Shown: one piece after another, positions 36,851-46,710 of the stretch
Layout: every line of letters starts with the position of its first letter
Numbering within the stretch: the first letter of the stretch is position 1
NCBI GenBank assembly: GCA_013002465.1
Contig: JABDJO010000025.1
Coordinates: 1-55,672 of the forward strand
DNA length: 55,672 nucleotides
Direction: 5' to 3'
Origin: Silicimonas sp.
GTDB taxonomy: Bacteria; Pseudomonadota; Alphaproteobacteria; Rhodobacterales; Rhodobacteraceae
The notes under the pieces: generated by a model
The model's database searches: none
What the model was told of the DNA's origin: nothing
What the model saw: the letters and a program-made list of their open reading frames with translations, nothing else
Translations under genes and position numbers: made by a program

Positions 36851-37291
36851 ATGGAAACATTTCTTGCCCTTTTGATCATCCTTCTTCTAATTGCCCTCTG
36901 GTGGCGGTTCTGGCCCGATGACCGGGATCGCTGGCACGTCGACCCTGCGGATGACGAAGAAGCACGCCGTAGCGAGGTGCGCCTGATCGGACTGGATGCG
37001 CCGCGTTTTCCTTGTGACGCCGAAACCGTTCTGGCCACCATGACCGAGATCGCTGGCCGTGAACCGAGGGCCAAACTTCTGGACGGAAGTATCGAAGAAG
37101 GCATGATGACCTATGTCGTGCGGTCGCGCTTCGGATTTCGCGATTACGTCACGCTGAAAGCCGTGGACGAGGTCGGTGCTTCGAAGCTGTCGGTCTGGTC
37201 ACGCCCGCGGATCAACGGCCCCGACTGGGGTGCCAATGCCAGCCGGATGGACCACTGGTTGCAACAGGCGGAACATGCGCTGGCTGGGTGA
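36851..37291 (+). CDS. DUF1499 family membrane-anchored protein
   Basis: A 146-residue protein with one N-terminal membrane helix (about residues 2-20) followed by the DUF1499 domain (APRFPCDAETVLATM, then TYVVRSRFGFRDYVTLKAVD, then SKLSVWSRPRINGPDWGANA). Function unknown. Start 36851 places the helix at the N terminus; the open frame from 36788 lies in the agmatinase 3' end. Its last 93 bases may overlap a convergent secreted protein gene. Confidence 0.82.
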   Translation: METFLALLIILLLIALWWRFWPDDRDRWHVDPADDEEARRSEVRLIGLDAPRFPCDAETVLATMTEIAGREPRAKLLDGSIEEGMMTYVVRSRFGFRDYVTLKAVDEVGASKLSVWSRPRINGPDWGANASRMDHWLQQAEHALAG

Positions 37292-37534
37292 GGGGACCAC
37301 TTCGGAAGACAGGCACCCGGTACCGGTATCGCGCCAGATTGGGACGTTCAGCGACATGTCGCATTTGGCCATGAAGGCGCGGCCATCGACGGTCAGGCAG
37401 ATGCTTTCGCCAAGCTCGACCCGCATGCCCTGGGTGTCGGTGCAATAGCAATCAACCGTCTTGCCGCTTGGGCTTGTCACATCGGCTATTGCCGGGCCTG
37501 CAATCAGGCAGGCAAGTGTCAGAAAGCGCAACAT
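37199..37534 (-). CDS. small secreted cysteine-containing protein
   Basis: A 111-residue frame with a clear signal peptide (MLRFLTLACLIAGPAIA, cleavage before DVTSP). A compact domain with four or more cysteines (VDCYCTD, ESICL, AKCDMSLNVP, GTGCL) follows, suggesting disulfides in the periplasm. I recall similar unnamed proteins in Rhodobacteraceae. The last 31 codons run over the 3' end of the convergent DUF1499 gene and are of lower complexity, so the conserved part is residues 1-75. Confidence 0.65.
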   Translation of the reverse strand: MLRFLTLACLIAGPAIADVTSPSGKTVDCYCTDTQGMRVELGESICLTVDGRAFMAKCDMSLNVPIWRDTGTGCLSSEVVPSPSQRMFRLLQPVVHPAGIGTPVGAVDPRA

Positions 37535-37692
37535 GGGGCCAAGTTTAACGGATTTCGCGAGATTTGGGAAGAATTGGGTGCGGTTGCGCGCTGTTTTCGG
37601 CTTTTTGGGCTAGAACAACGCCGACGGTTGCCATTCTGCGCACAACGACGCCCTGAACTTGACGCCGCCCGACCGATAGGGGACAGGGAACC

Positions 37693-38748
37693 ATGGTGCC
37701 TTTAGACACACTTGAGCAAATCCGGTCACGGTTTCAGTTCCTTGAAGCCAAGATGGCAGACGGGGCCGAAGCTGGTGAAATTGCGGCTTTGGCGCGCGAA
37801 TACGCCGAGTTGAAACCCGTCGTTGCCGAGATCGAGGCTTACCGCGACATGCTGGATGCTCAGGCCCAGGCAGAAGCCATGCTGGACGATGCGGAAATGC
37901 GCGAGTTGGCTGAAGAGGAACTGGCCGGGCTGAAAGAGGCGTTGCCGGAGCTGGAGGGGCGTTTGAGGGTTGCTCTGTTGCCAAAAGACGCAGCCGACGC
38001 GCGCCCTGCGATCATCGAGATACGGCCCGGAACCGGCGGCGAGGAGGCGGCACTTTTTGCCGGGGATCTATTACGGATGTACCAGCGGTATGCTGAAACA
38101 AAAGGCTGGCGGTTTTCGATCATCGAACTGGCCGAGACCGAACTGGGCGGCGTGAAAGAGGTGGTCGCCAATGTTGCCGGCGATGGCGTCTTTGCGCGGC
38201 TGAAGTTCGAAAGCGGCGTGCATCGGGTTCAGCGGGTGCCGGAAACGGAATCGGGCGGACGTATCCACACTTCGGCGGCGACGGTCGCGGTTCTGCCCGA
38301 GGCCGAAGAGGTCGACATCGACATTCCCACAACCGACATCCGTATCGACACCATGCGCGCCTCGGGAGCTGGGGGACAGCATGTGAACACGACGGATTCG
38401 GCCGTGCGGATCACCCATATTCCAAGTGGGATCGTCGTGACCTCTTCCGAGAAATCCCAGCATCAGAACCGTGCGATTGCGATGGCGCATTTGCGGTCGA
38501 AACTTTTTGATCTTGAACGCCAAAAGGCGGACGAAGAACGCGCTGCCGACAGGAAGGCCCAGGTGGGGTCGGGGGATCGGTCCGAGCGGATCCGGACCTA
38601 TAATTTCCCGCAGGGGCGGATGACAGACCACCGGATCGGGCTGACTCTCTACAAGCTGACCGAGATCGTTGGCGGCGACCTGGACGAGGTAATTGATGCG
38701 CTGATTGCCGCCGATCAGGCCGAAAAGCTGGCGGAACAAGGGTTGTGA
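37693..38748 (+). CDS. prfA: peptide chain release factor 1
   Basis: A 351-residue release factor that reads UAA and UAG. The catalytic GGQ is at 227-229 ([17 protein letters not shown]), and the codon-reading PxT-type tripeptide is PET at about 183-185. The [14 protein letters not shown] segment and C-terminal domain are normal. prmC, which methylates the GGQ glutamine, starts one base after the stop, so factor and modifier are made from one message. Confidence 0.96.
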   Translation: MVPLDTLEQIRSRFQFLEAKMADGAEAGEIAALAREYAELKPVVAEIEAYRDMLDAQAQAEAMLDDAEMRELAEEELAGLKEALPELEGRLRVALLPKDAADARPAIIEIRPGTGGEEAALFAGDLLRMYQRYAETKGWRFSIIELAETELGGVKEVVANVAGDGVFARLKFESGVHRVQRVPETESGGRIHTSAATVAVLPEAEEVDIDIPTTDIRIDTMRASGAGGQHVNTTDSAVRITHIPSGIVVTSSEKSQHQNRAIAMAHLRSKLFDLERQKADEERAADRKAQVGSGDRSERIRTYNFPQGRMTDHRIGLTLYKLTEIVGGDLDEVIDALIAADQAEKLAEQGL

Positions 38749-38749
38749 C

Positions 38750-39589
38750 ATGGCCCGGACGGTCGGCGACGAAATTGCGGATGGGGCTGACAGGCTGCGA
38801 TTGGCCGGGATACCTTCGCCCGAGCGCGACGCGCGATGGCTCATGGCCGCCTGTCTTGGCGTACCGCGTGACCGACTGACGCTGCATGTGAAGGACCCGC
38901 TTTCAGGTGAAGCCGAGTTCTTCTATCCGCATTACATAAACGAACGGCTTGAACGGCGACCTGTGTCGCGCATCTTGGGTGAACGAGAGTTCTGGGGTCG
39001 TGTTTTCAAGGTGTCGGATGCCACCCTGGACCCGCGTCCTGAAACCGAAACCTTGGTTGAAATTGCGCTGTCCCAACCATTTTCGCAAGTGCTTGACCTT
39101 GGCACAGGGTCGGGGTGCATTCTGGTGTCGCTATTGGCCGAGCGCGGCGAGGCCACCGGTGTGGGCACAGATATTTCGCCCGAGGCCGTACTGGTCGCCG
39201 GCGAAAACGCAGCCACGGCAGGGGTCGCTAATCGGCTGATTTTGCCTCTTTCCAACTGGTATTCCAGTATTGGTGGGAGATTTGACCTGATTGTCTCGAA
39301 CCCACCCTATATCGCGGCCTCCGAGATGGACGAACTGGCGCCCGAAGTGCGGGATTACGACCCGCGCCGTGCTTTGACCGACGAAGGCGACGGGTTCTCT
39401 GCCTATCGTGCGATTGCCGCCGGTGCTTTGGATCATTTGACGCCGGGAGGCAGAATTCTGGTTGAAATCGGTCCGACCCAAGGAGAGGTCGTCATGACGC
39501 TTTTTCACGATGCAGGCCTTGACGACGTCAGGGTCCATCCCGATCTTGACGGCAGAGACCGGGTTGTATCTGGGCGCCGCGGCCCATGA
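38750..39589 (+). CDS. prmC: release factor glutamine N5-methyltransferase
   Basis: A 279-residue SAM-dependent methyltransferase. The SAM loop is VLDLGTGSGCI (about residues 114-124) and the catalytic NPPY is at 184-187, preceded by the N-terminal helical domain that docks on release factors. It methylates the Gln of the GGQ motif in RF1/RF2. Start 38750 is one base past the prfA stop; an earlier in-frame ATG lies inside prfA. Confidence 0.95.
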   Translation: MARTVGDEIADGADRLRLAGIPSPERDARWLMAACLGVPRDRLTLHVKDPLSGEAEFFYPHYINERLERRPVSRILGEREFWGRVFKVSDATLDPRPETETLVEIALSQPFSQVLDLGTGSGCILVSLLAERGEATGVGTDISPEAVLVAGENAATAGVANRLILPLSNWYSSIGGRFDLIVSNPPYIAASEMDELAPEVRDYDPRRALTDEGDGFSAYRAIAAGALDHLTPGGRILVEIGPTQGEVVMTLFHDAGLDDVRVHPDLDGRDRVVSGRRGP

Positions 39590-39818
39590 GTTAGGGTGGC
39601 AATTTTGCTCAATTCCCTGCATTTCCGGGGTGTATGGTGCAAAAACTGCTTGGCAAGGCGGTTTTCACTGATTAAACAATTCCCTGCGGGCGGCGAGAGC
39701 AACTGCTGCATCTCCCGGTTTATCTGCCAAATCCATGCACGGACGGACGCCTGAAAGACAGGCGCATGATTTACAAAGGGTTCGTGCATCACCAGACCAA
39801 AGGCTGGACCAAAAGCAT

Positions 39819-40436
39819 ATGAGATCTTCCAAGTCACGATCGCGGTCGAAGTCGAACCGTAACCGTTCCGTAGGCAATGTCGTCAATCGGGTTTTCGATA
39901 GTTCCGGCCCCGAGGGTAAAGTGCGCGGCACGCCGCAGCAGATTATCGACAAATACAATCAACTGGCTCGGGATTCCCAACTTGGCAACGACCGAGTGGC
40001 GACCGAGAACTTTCAGCAACACGCTGAACATTACCTGAGAATGTTGGCCGAGGCGCAGCGTGAACAGGCTGAAAGACAGGCGCAGCAGCAACAACAGCAA
40101 GATCGCCAGAGAAACAATCCGCAAAGCAATCAACAGAACAATCCGCAAGGCGGCCCAGGACGCGGCGATGAGCGCGACGGCCAGCAATCTCGCGGCGACC
40201 AGGCCAATCCGGGTGGCGGGGATCAGCCGTCGGCACAAAAACCGATCAGTGATCAGGTCGACGCAAAGAAGACCAGCGGCGGTCCGGATGTGATTGACGT
40301 TGCTTCCGAAGACAGCCAGTTGGTTGAGACGCCGGAAAACCGTGCGCCCCGTCCGCGCCGCAAGAAACCCGCACCGGCAGCCAAGGCGCCTGAAACGGAC
40401 GATCAACCGGCTCCTCCGGCCGATGCGGCTGAATAA
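39819..40436 (+). CDS. DUF4167 family protein
   Basis: A 205-residue, strongly basic and low-complexity protein. The conserved DUF4167 core is at the start (RSKSRSRSKSNRNRSVGNV, VNRVFDSSGPEGKVRGTPQQ, LARDSQLGNDRVATENFQQH). A Gln/Asn/Gly-rich stretch (about residues 92-150) and a Pro/Ala/Arg tail follow. The Ser/Arg/Asn-rich N terminus suggests RNA binding; function is unproven. The ATG at 39819 matches the family start MRSSKSRS. The 229-base gap behind prmC shows no other gene. Confidence 0.85.
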   Translation: MRSSKSRSRSKSNRNRSVGNVVNRVFDSSGPEGKVRGTPQQIIDKYNQLARDSQLGNDRVATENFQQHAEHYLRMLAEAQREQAERQAQQQQQQDRQRNNPQSNQQNNPQGGPGRGDERDGQQSRGDQANPGGGDQPSAQKPISDQVDAKKTSGGPDVIDVASEDSQLVETPENRAPRPRRKKPAPAAKAPETDDQPAPPADAAE

Positions 40437-40443
40437 CCGGGCG

Positions 40444-41283
40444 CTAGGTTTCCAAGACTTCTGACAAGGCGCAAAACCGTTCGATGTCGATGGTTTCGGC
40501 GCGATCCGTCGGGTCGATCCCTGCCGCGCGCAACCGATCTTCGATGTCAGGTGCAAGCCCTTTCAGGCTTGAGCGCAGCATCTTGCGGCGCTGATTGAAA
40601 GCCTTTGCCACAAGGCTTGTGAGCGCCTTTGGATTGGCCGGGAAACGGGGTTCAGCCAAGGCCGCGATATGAACCACGGCCGAGCGGACCTTTGGGGCGG
40701 GTGTAAAGGCCTGGGGAGGCAGGTCCATCACGATCTTCGCGGTCGAACGCCATCCGGCAAGGATCGACAACCGCCCATAGGTCTTGGTGCCTGGTTGCGC
40801 GACGATGCGTTCGGCGACTTCGCGCTGAAACATCAAAGTCAGGCTGGACCAGACGGGCGGCCACTCTGGCGGGTCAAGCCACCGGGTCAAAAGTTCGGTT
40901 CCGACATTGTACGGCAGATTAGACACGATCTTGATCGGTGGGTTCAAATGTTCGCTGAGTTTCAGATCAAGGGCGTCGGCGTTGATAACTTTCAGCCGAC
41001 CGGGATACGCCTCGGCGATCTGGGCAAGGGCTGGCAGGCAACGGGCGTCCTTTTCAATCGCCAGCACTCGGCGAGCGCCCTCGGCCAAAAGCCCCCGGGT
41101 CAAACCCCCAGGTCCCGGACCAACTTCTAGCACATCGGCGTCCTCAAGGTTTCCGGCAGCACGAGCGATCTTGGCGGTCAGGTTCAGGTCCAGAAGAAAA
41201 TTCTGGCCCAGTGATTTGCGGGCCACAAGGCCATGGGTCGCGATCACGTCGCGCAGTGGCGGCAGGGAGTCGATGGCGCTCAC
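40444..41283 (-). CDS. rsmA: 16S rRNA dimethyladenosine transferase RsmA
   Basis: A 279-residue enzyme (also called KsgA) that dimethylates the two adjacent adenosines in the 3' hairpin of 16S rRNA during 30S assembly. It shows [18 protein letters not shown], the SAM motif [12 protein letters not shown] and the catalytic NLPYN. It begins with GTG overlapping the pdxA stop (GTGA) and ends the six-gene outer-membrane operon; the order surA-pdxA-rsmA is as in enterobacteria. Confidence 0.96.
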   Translation of the reverse strand: MSAIDSLPPLRDVIATHGLVARKSLGQNFLLDLNLTAKIARAAGNLEDADVLEVGPGPGGLTRGLLAEGARRVLAIEKDARCLPALAQIAEAYPGRLKVINADALDLKLSEHLNPPIKIVSNLPYNVGTELLTRWLDPPEWPPVWSSLTLMFQREVAERIVAQPGTKTYGRLSILAGWRSTAKIVMDLPPQAFTPAPKVRSAVVHIAALAEPRFPANPKALTSLVAKAFNQRRKMLRSSLKGLAPDIEDRLRAAGIDPTDRAETIDIERFCALSEVLET

Positions 41284-42275
41284 GCCGTCCCAAGCGCGGT
41301 TTGGGCATGGGCCATGCGCCAGGCCAAACGCAAGGCCTCGATCATTGAAGCCGGGTTGGCAATGCCCTGTCCCGCGATGTCGAAGGCTGTGCCATGGTCG
41401 GGCGAGGTGCGCACGAAGGGCAGGCCAAGCGTTACATTCACGCCGGTGTCGAAGGCCAGCGTTTTCACCGGAATAAGGGCCTGATCATGGTACATTGCGA
41501 TGGCGACGTCATAACCGGTGCGGGCCTGGTCGTGAAACATCGTGTCGGCCGGCAGGGGTCCGGTGATGGCCATGCCTTCGGCGCGAAGCCGGTCACAGAC
41601 CGGAGTAATCACACTGGCGTCTTCCTGGCCCAGCATTCCGCCTTCACCCGCATGGGGGTTTAGTCCGGCAACAGCGATCCGGGGCTTTGAGATGCCGAAA
41701 TTCTGGTGCAGTGCGGCCTCGGTGATGCGGATCGTGGTTTCCAAGAGGTCCGGTGTCAGCGCGTCGGGCACCTCGGCCAAGGGAATATGGATGGTGGCAG
41801 GAACCACGCGCAAATCCCGGCCTGTCAGCATCATCACGGGATGGTCGATCCCGGCGAGGTCGGCAAGAAATTCGGTATGGCCGGGAAAGCGGAAACCCGC
41901 ATGGTCGGCTAGTTGTTTCTTCGAGATCGGCGCCGTGCAAATCGCCGAAGCTGCGCCCTTTTGAACCAGATCTACCGCGCGTTGGATCGCCTCGACCACG
42001 CCAAGCGCGTTTTCAGGTGCCGGATACCCGGGGCGAGCGGGGGACCGAAAAGCATGGGGCAGGATGGGCAGACCGTCCTTGGCGACGCGCGCGGCCTTGC
42101 CCGGCGTTTCGATGATCGCCACGGGTGCTTCCTGGGGCATATGGCCGGGGTCGCCAATCACAAAAAACGGGATCTCGTCCTTCAGGACCCGCCAGGCACC
42201 AAGGGCAACTTCCAGGCCAATGCCCGAAGGATCGCCGCAGCTAACAGCCACGGGTGGCAGATCGGTCATCTTCAT
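41280..42275 (-). CDS. pdxA: 4-hydroxythreonine-4-phosphate dehydrogenase
   Basis: A 331-residue NAD-dependent enzyme of DXP-dependent vitamin B6 synthesis. Typical segments are [32 protein letters not shown], and [16 protein letters not shown] with metal-binding histidines; a third His is in [11 protein letters not shown]. It starts three bases after the surA stop; M1 and M3 are both possible starts. Length is normal. Confidence 0.96.
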   Translation of the reverse strand: MKMTDLPPVAVSCGDPSGIGLEVALGAWRVLKDEIPFFVIGDPGHMPQEAPVAIIETPGKAARVAKDGLPILPHAFRSPARPGYPAPENALGVVEAIQRAVDLVQKGAASAICTAPISKKQLADHAGFRFPGHTEFLADLAGIDHPVMMLTGRDLRVVPATIHIPLAEVPDALTPDLLETTIRITEAALHQNFGISKPRIAVAGLNPHAGEGGMLGQEDASVITPVCDRLRAEGMAITGPLPADTMFHDQARTGYDVAIAMYHDQALIPVKTLAFDTGVNVTLGLPFVRTSPDHGTAFDIAGQGIANPASMIEALRLAWRMAHAQTALGTA

Positions 42276-42278
42276 AGG

Positions 42279-43496
42279 TCAGTTCGTCAGGTCGATCACG
42301 ACAGTTTCAGAGCGCAACTCGGCCAGATAATGGGCTGCCGTCGTGCCAAGCCGCGTGTTCACAAGGCGATTGCCAACGATGTTGAGATCCACGGTGTTCT
42401 CTTCGCCCGGACGGCGCTGGCACAGCATCAGAACGGTCGCGCCGCCGCCCCTGACAAGAGCCGTCGAAACCTCAAATTCGTCCAGCGTACTCAGTTCGCG
42501 CAGAATGTCTCCGGCGATCTCGGACCGAGGCTTTGTTTCCCGAACCAGTCGCTCCTCGGGCAGTCCTATCGCCGCCCCATAAAGATCGTCGCAAGTATCG
42601 ACTTCAGCAGCAACTCGCTGCGCTTCGGCCTGTCCGCCGCCAGTAATGAAAAGCGCATATTCGACAAACATGTCCTGCTGCACCCCGCTGGCCACCCGTT
42701 CGACGTCGCGCATCAGGAAGACGCCGACTGAGTTTTCCAGTTCGACAGGGCGGCTGACCTGACCGGGCGACAAAGCCCCGATGATACCACGCACGTCATC
42801 CGGCAGCACCTCGAGCGCCACCCAATCCAGCTCTCCGCCGCGTGCAGCCGATGGGGCAATCGAAAACTGGCGGGCGGCGGCGGCAAAGTCGGATTCGTTG
42901 GTCAGGGTCGCAATCTCGGCGGCTCGTGCCCGCGAAGCCAAGGCGGTTTCAGGTGAAGCCGTAGGAAGAAGCACTTCGGACACCAGTACTCTCACCCCGC
43001 CTTCGGTGCCCGTCCGTGCCAAAGTTCGGGGCAGGGTGATCCGGGGGATCGAGCCGCGGGCTTCGTCGTTGAAGCGTGTGCGAACCAGTTCGCGCCAGGC
43101 AACGCCTGCGGTCATGAAGTCACGGAATGTTTCGGTTTGAATACCGGCCTGGCCAAGCAAGGCCAGAAGCTGTTCGGTTTCCAGATTGGCGCGCCCGGCG
43201 AATTCGGCCATGCCCGCTTCGACCTGCTCGGGCGAGATTTCAAGTTCGGCGTCGCGCACAGCGCTCATTTGAACGGCTTCGTTTATCAACTGTTCTCGGG
43301 CAAGTTCGCGGACGTCGCCGGCGGCGCCAAGAAGGGTCAGGAATAGCGTTCTCTGGTCGATCTGGTGACGCGTAACCACACTGTCGCCGACCTGGATTTC
43401 AGGCGAGAATTTCCCCTGCGCCGCCGTTCCAACGGGCGCAAGCTGAAAAACCGCAACACAAAGAACAAGAAAACAACGTCCGATCACAGCATTCAT
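42279..43496 (-). CDS. surA: periplasmic chaperone/peptidyl-prolyl isomerase SurA
   Basis: A 405-residue secreted protein with a signal peptide (about residues 1-26). A SurA N-terminal domain (GDSVVTRHQIDQRTLFLTLLG) is followed by one parvulin-like region at about 165-275 (FSIAPSAARGGELDWVALEVLPDDV) and a second degenerate one. It escorts outer-membrane proteins, including LptD, whose gene lies directly upstream and overlaps by four bases. Sequence conservation is modest, so the name rests partly on context. Confidence 0.88.
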   Translation of the reverse strand: MNAVIGRCFLVLCVAVFQLAPVGTAAQGKFSPEIQVGDSVVTRHQIDQRTLFLTLLGAAGDVRELAREQLINEAVQMSAVRDAELEISPEQVEAGMAEFAGRANLETEQLLALLGQAGIQTETFRDFMTAGVAWRELVRTRFNDEARGSIPRITLPRTLARTGTEGGVRVLVSEVLLPTASPETALASRARAAEIATLTNESDFAAAARQFSIAPSAARGGELDWVALEVLPDDVRGIIGALSPGQVSRPVELENSVGVFLMRDVERVASGVQQDMFVEYALFITGGGQAEAQRVAAEVDTCDDLYGAAIGLPEERLVRETKPRSEIAGDILRELSTLDEFEVSTALVRGGGATVLMLCQRRPGEENTVDLNIVGNRLVNTRLGTTAAHYLAELRSETVVIDLTN

Positions 43497-45610
43497 CCTC
43501 TGCAGCTTTGCCGCCTAATCCGTTCGCGACCACGATCGCCCACACCGGTCAGCGAGACCCTGAAGCCAAACTCGGTCGTCGGATCCACACTAGTCGAGGT
43601 GGCGTATCGACGCGAGAGCGAAAGCGACAGGTCAAGACACTCGGTCTGATAGTCCAGCCCGACGCCAGTTCGCGCCGCACGGTCAGCGGTGAAATCATAA
43701 CGCCAATCGGCACTTGCAGACCAGCGTTCATTCAGTTGATAGCGCCCTTCGAAGGACCATTCCGACAAGCGATCATCGCGATCTTCCGCCGGTTCCGGCA
43801 AGGCATAGAGATAGCTTGATGTGAGCCCGAAATGGTCCGTCGCCCAGTCCACGCGAGTTTCCGAGAGCGTGACAACTATACCTTCATCAAACAGCGAGCG
43901 CGAATAGACCGCAAGTCTGTCCCCAATGCCAAGGCGGCCCGACAGCATCCATTCCGACTGATCGCCGGCAAGCCCAGAACCTTCGGCATAGCCCAGATCG
44001 CCCGAAAGATTGGCAACACGCCCGAAAGCCAGGTCAACCTCCCAGCCTTGGGGGTCGGTTCGACTCCAGTTGGCGCCAAGAGCGATGCGGGTGCCATCTT
44101 CGACCCAGTCAACACCCGGATAGCGCGTCGGAGAAAAAAGGTTGGCTTCGTCGAATTCTACCACCCGGCTGTCCTCGATTGGAACGGCATCGCCACCGGT
44201 GTCGGCAATGTCGATCCTGAAAATCGGCTCCAGGACCTCACGCCCCCCACCCGCCGTGGTGCGCGACATTGGGTAACGAAGTTCGACGGCGGCCCGTGGG
44301 ACAAACCGCGTCAACTGATTGTCAAAGTTGCTGCCCTGTCCAATGGTGTAAGTGTCGACGCGGAACCCCAATTCCGCTTCACTTACAAGCCCTGCGGGCG
44401 ACGTCCAATGGCGTGACCAGTCAAGCGCTGCGCCAAGTCGGCTGACATCTCGCCCATCGACATCCAGTGAGGATGGCCGGATTGTCGAACTTGAGGACAC
44501 GCTGGCGACGGCGCGACCGCCAAAGGCCAAATGCGGTATCTCGCGTTCGTAATAGATGTCGATGAACCGGTCTGGCAGTGTGTCGCGGATGGGAATCTCG
44601 TCTTCCCGAAGCGAACGAAACTCGGTTACTTCACTGCGGAAAAGGTCTTTGTCGCGCACCCGCGAAATCGCGATCAGATTGGTCAATCGGTCTTTGTCGG
44701 AATATCCATAAGTGAACAAATACCCCGCATCCGAAGCGAACTCGCCCTGGGCTTCAAGCAGGAAGTTACGCGGCAGGCGATAGCTGGCGTTGGCAAAAAG
44801 ATACCCGCGGGAGCCTTCGATATTGTCTTTACTGATCGCGCCAATGGCGTCGATCTGGCCGTGCGAGTGTTCCTGGCGGTATTTGAACTCAAGTGTGGTT
44901 GTCGGACCTGAAACATAGGGGGTTAGCGTAAGGTCGCGGTGGTCTCCGAAGGCGAAAAAATAGGGTACCTTGATCCCGGTTCCGAGGTCTGAAGAGGTTT
45001 TCAATTCAGGTATCAGAAAGCCAGATGCGCGTTTCAATGTCGGGTCGGGCAATCTGAGCCGGGGCAGATAAATGATCGGGACACCGACAAAACGAAGTTG
45101 CGCGTTTGAGAAATACAACTGGCGTTCGACATCGTCGTGAATGACCCGATCCGCGCGGATTTCCCACAGCGGGGTCGGGTTGGCTGCGCAGACTTCGCAG
45201 GACGAAGCCACAACGCGGTCAAGGCGGGTATAGCGGTCGTCGACGCGGGCAATTTCGGCGGCGGCGATCTGCAACTGCTGGTCAAGCACCATTCGCGCAG
45301 ATGTCAGGACGCCATCGCGCAGGTCGCGGTCAAGCTGGGCCTGGTCGGCAAAGAAAGTTGTACCGTCATTGTCGGTGACCTGGATCGGTCCAGTGATGGT
45401 CAACTGATTGCCGTATTGGTCGTAACTGACCGCCTGGGCGGTCATCACTGTCCCTTCAAAGAACACCTGGACATTGCCGGTGGCCGTCACACGCCCCTCT
45501 GGATCGACTGTGATGGCATCGGCAATGAGCGACGCCAGTTCCTGGGCGCGCAGTCCAGCTGTTGTCAGGCTCAGGACAACCAGGGCAAGGATGGATACCC
45601 AAAACCTCAT
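43493..45610 (-). CDS. lptD: LPS-assembly protein LptD
   Basis: A 705-residue outer-membrane protein that inserts lipopolysaccharide into the outer leaflet. A signal peptide is cleaved near LRAQE. An LptA-like jellyroll (about 28-140, VTATGNVQVFFEGTVMTAQ) follows, then the beta-barrel. A cysteine pair SSCEVCAANP stands where other LptDs form disulfides, and another Cys lies near the C terminus (RRQSCRG). The ATG shares a base with the lptG stop (TGATG), which also rules out a longer N terminus. Confidence 0.93.
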   Translation of the reverse strand: MRFWVSILALVVLSLTTAGLRAQELASLIADAITVDPEGRVTATGNVQVFFEGTVMTAQAVSYDQYGNQLTITGPIQVTDNDGTTFFADQAQLDRDLRDGVLTSARMVLDQQLQIAAAEIARVDDRYTRLDRVVASSCEVCAANPTPLWEIRADRVIHDDVERQLYFSNAQLRFVGVPIIYLPRLRLPDPTLKRASGFLIPELKTSSDLGTGIKVPYFFAFGDHRDLTLTPYVSGPTTTLEFKYRQEHSHGQIDAIGAISKDNIEGSRGYLFANASYRLPRNFLLEAQGEFASDAGYLFTYGYSDKDRLTNLIAISRVRDKDLFRSEVTEFRSLREDEIPIRDTLPDRFIDIYYEREIPHLAFGGRAVASVSSSSTIRPSSLDVDGRDVSRLGAALDWSRHWTSPAGLVSEAELGFRVDTYTIGQGSNFDNQLTRFVPRAAVELRYPMSRTTAGGGREVLEPIFRIDIADTGGDAVPIEDSRVVEFDEANLFSPTRYPGVDWVEDGTRIALGANWSRTDPQGWEVDLAFGRVANLSGDLGYAEGSGLAGDQSEWMLSGRLGIGDRLAVYSRSLFDEGIVVTLSETRVDWATDHFGLTSSYLYALPEPAEDRDDRLSEWSFEGRYQLNERWSASADWRYDFTADRAARTGVGLDYQTECLDLSLSLSRRYATSTSVDPTTEFGFRVSLTGVGDRGRERIRRQSCRG

Positions 45611-46710
45611 CAGCCGTCTTCCAGATGCAACAGCAAACCCAAGGGCAAAAGCACCGCGGCAACCGGCGGACCCCAAGCAGCCATGATGATCGGAATTTGC
45701 CCGTTCTCACCAAGGATGGCCGCGAAATTGCGAATGAAATACAAAGAAAATCCAAGGGCCAACGCCATAATAACCATCACGCCCGTTCGCCCCGCTCTGG
45801 TGTGGCGCATCGTAAATCCGGCCCCTACGAGCACCATGGCGGCCATCAGAAGTGGCAACGCCAGTTCCATATGGAAGAACGTACGGTGGACCCGGGCCGA
45901 AAAACCGGCTGCCTCAAGTCGGTCGATAAATCTTGGAAGTTCCCAGATCGGAATTGCTGATGGGGTGCCAAAGCTATCCAGGATCTGGCTGCGGGTCAGG
46001 TTGGAAGCAAGGCTCATCTGGCTGGTTTCGAAGCTGTCTACTTCGGGGATCAGAGCGTCAGTGTCAAAGCGCCATTCCTTCGCATTCATGATCGACCAGG
46101 CGCCGGGCACCAGACGGGCGCTTTCCGCCTCGATCCGGTAGGTTGGGTTGCCGTCCGAGGAATAGCCCAGAAAGGTCACGCCAAAAAGCTCGGTCCCGTC
46201 CAGGTTCGAGCGGGCCGCGCGGATCACAGTCTGTCCGTCGCGCGAGCCTTGTCGTAGCCACAGGCCCTCGGCGCTGACAGATAGGGTGGAGGACGCTCCG
46301 GACAATCGAGCGGCCTGGGTTTCATAGTGTTTCTGGGTCGAGGCAACGATCGGGTTACCAGCCGCCACGGCAATCACGCCAATCGCAACCGACAACAAGA
46401 CTGGAGCGACAAGGCTTTTCAGTGCCGAGCGGCCAGAGGCGCGAGTGACTACAAGTTCCGAAGATCGTGCCAATCCAAGAAACAGGGCCAGCGTGGCGAG
46501 GATCATCAAGAGCGGCAGAATGCGGTACAGGCTTTCCGGCACACTAAGAGCGGCCAGCATCAGAAGCGTTGTGAACGCGGCATCTTCCTGTCCGCCGAAT
46601 TTGCGGATTTGCTCGATCAGGGCGATCATCATCAGGACGGCAAAGAAGATGAACAGCACCGACAGAAATGTGCGCAAAAAACGCCGGGCGAAATAGAGGT
46701 GAAGCGTCAT
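45610..46710 (-). CDS. lptG: LPS export ABC transporter permease LptG
   Basis: A 366-residue YjgP/YjgQ-family permease with helices at both ends (three near the N terminus, three after about residue 270) and a periplasmic jellyroll between. It starts MTLHLYFARRFLRTF, the usual LptG beginning. With LptF and the LptB ATPase (not in the window) it lifts LPS from the inner membrane. Start 46710 overlaps the lptF stop (ATGA); an upstream frame extension lies within lptF. Confidence 0.93.
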   Translation of the reverse strand: MTLHLYFARRFLRTFLSVLFIFFAVLMMIALIEQIRKFGGQEDAAFTTLLMLAALSVPESLYRILPLLMILATLALFLGLARSSELVVTRASGRSALKSLVAPVLLSVAIGVIAVAAGNPIVASTQKHYETQAARLSGASSTLSVSAEGLWLRQGSRDGQTVIRAARSNLDGTELFGVTFLGYSSDGNPTYRIEAESARLVPGAWSIMNAKEWRFDTDALIPEVDSFETSQMSLASNLTRSQILDSFGTPSAIPIWELPRFIDRLEAAGFSARVHRTFFHMELALPLLMAAMVLVGAGFTMRHTRAGRTGVMVIMALALGFSLYFIRNFAAILGENGQIPIIMAAWGPPVAAVLLPLGLLLHLEDG

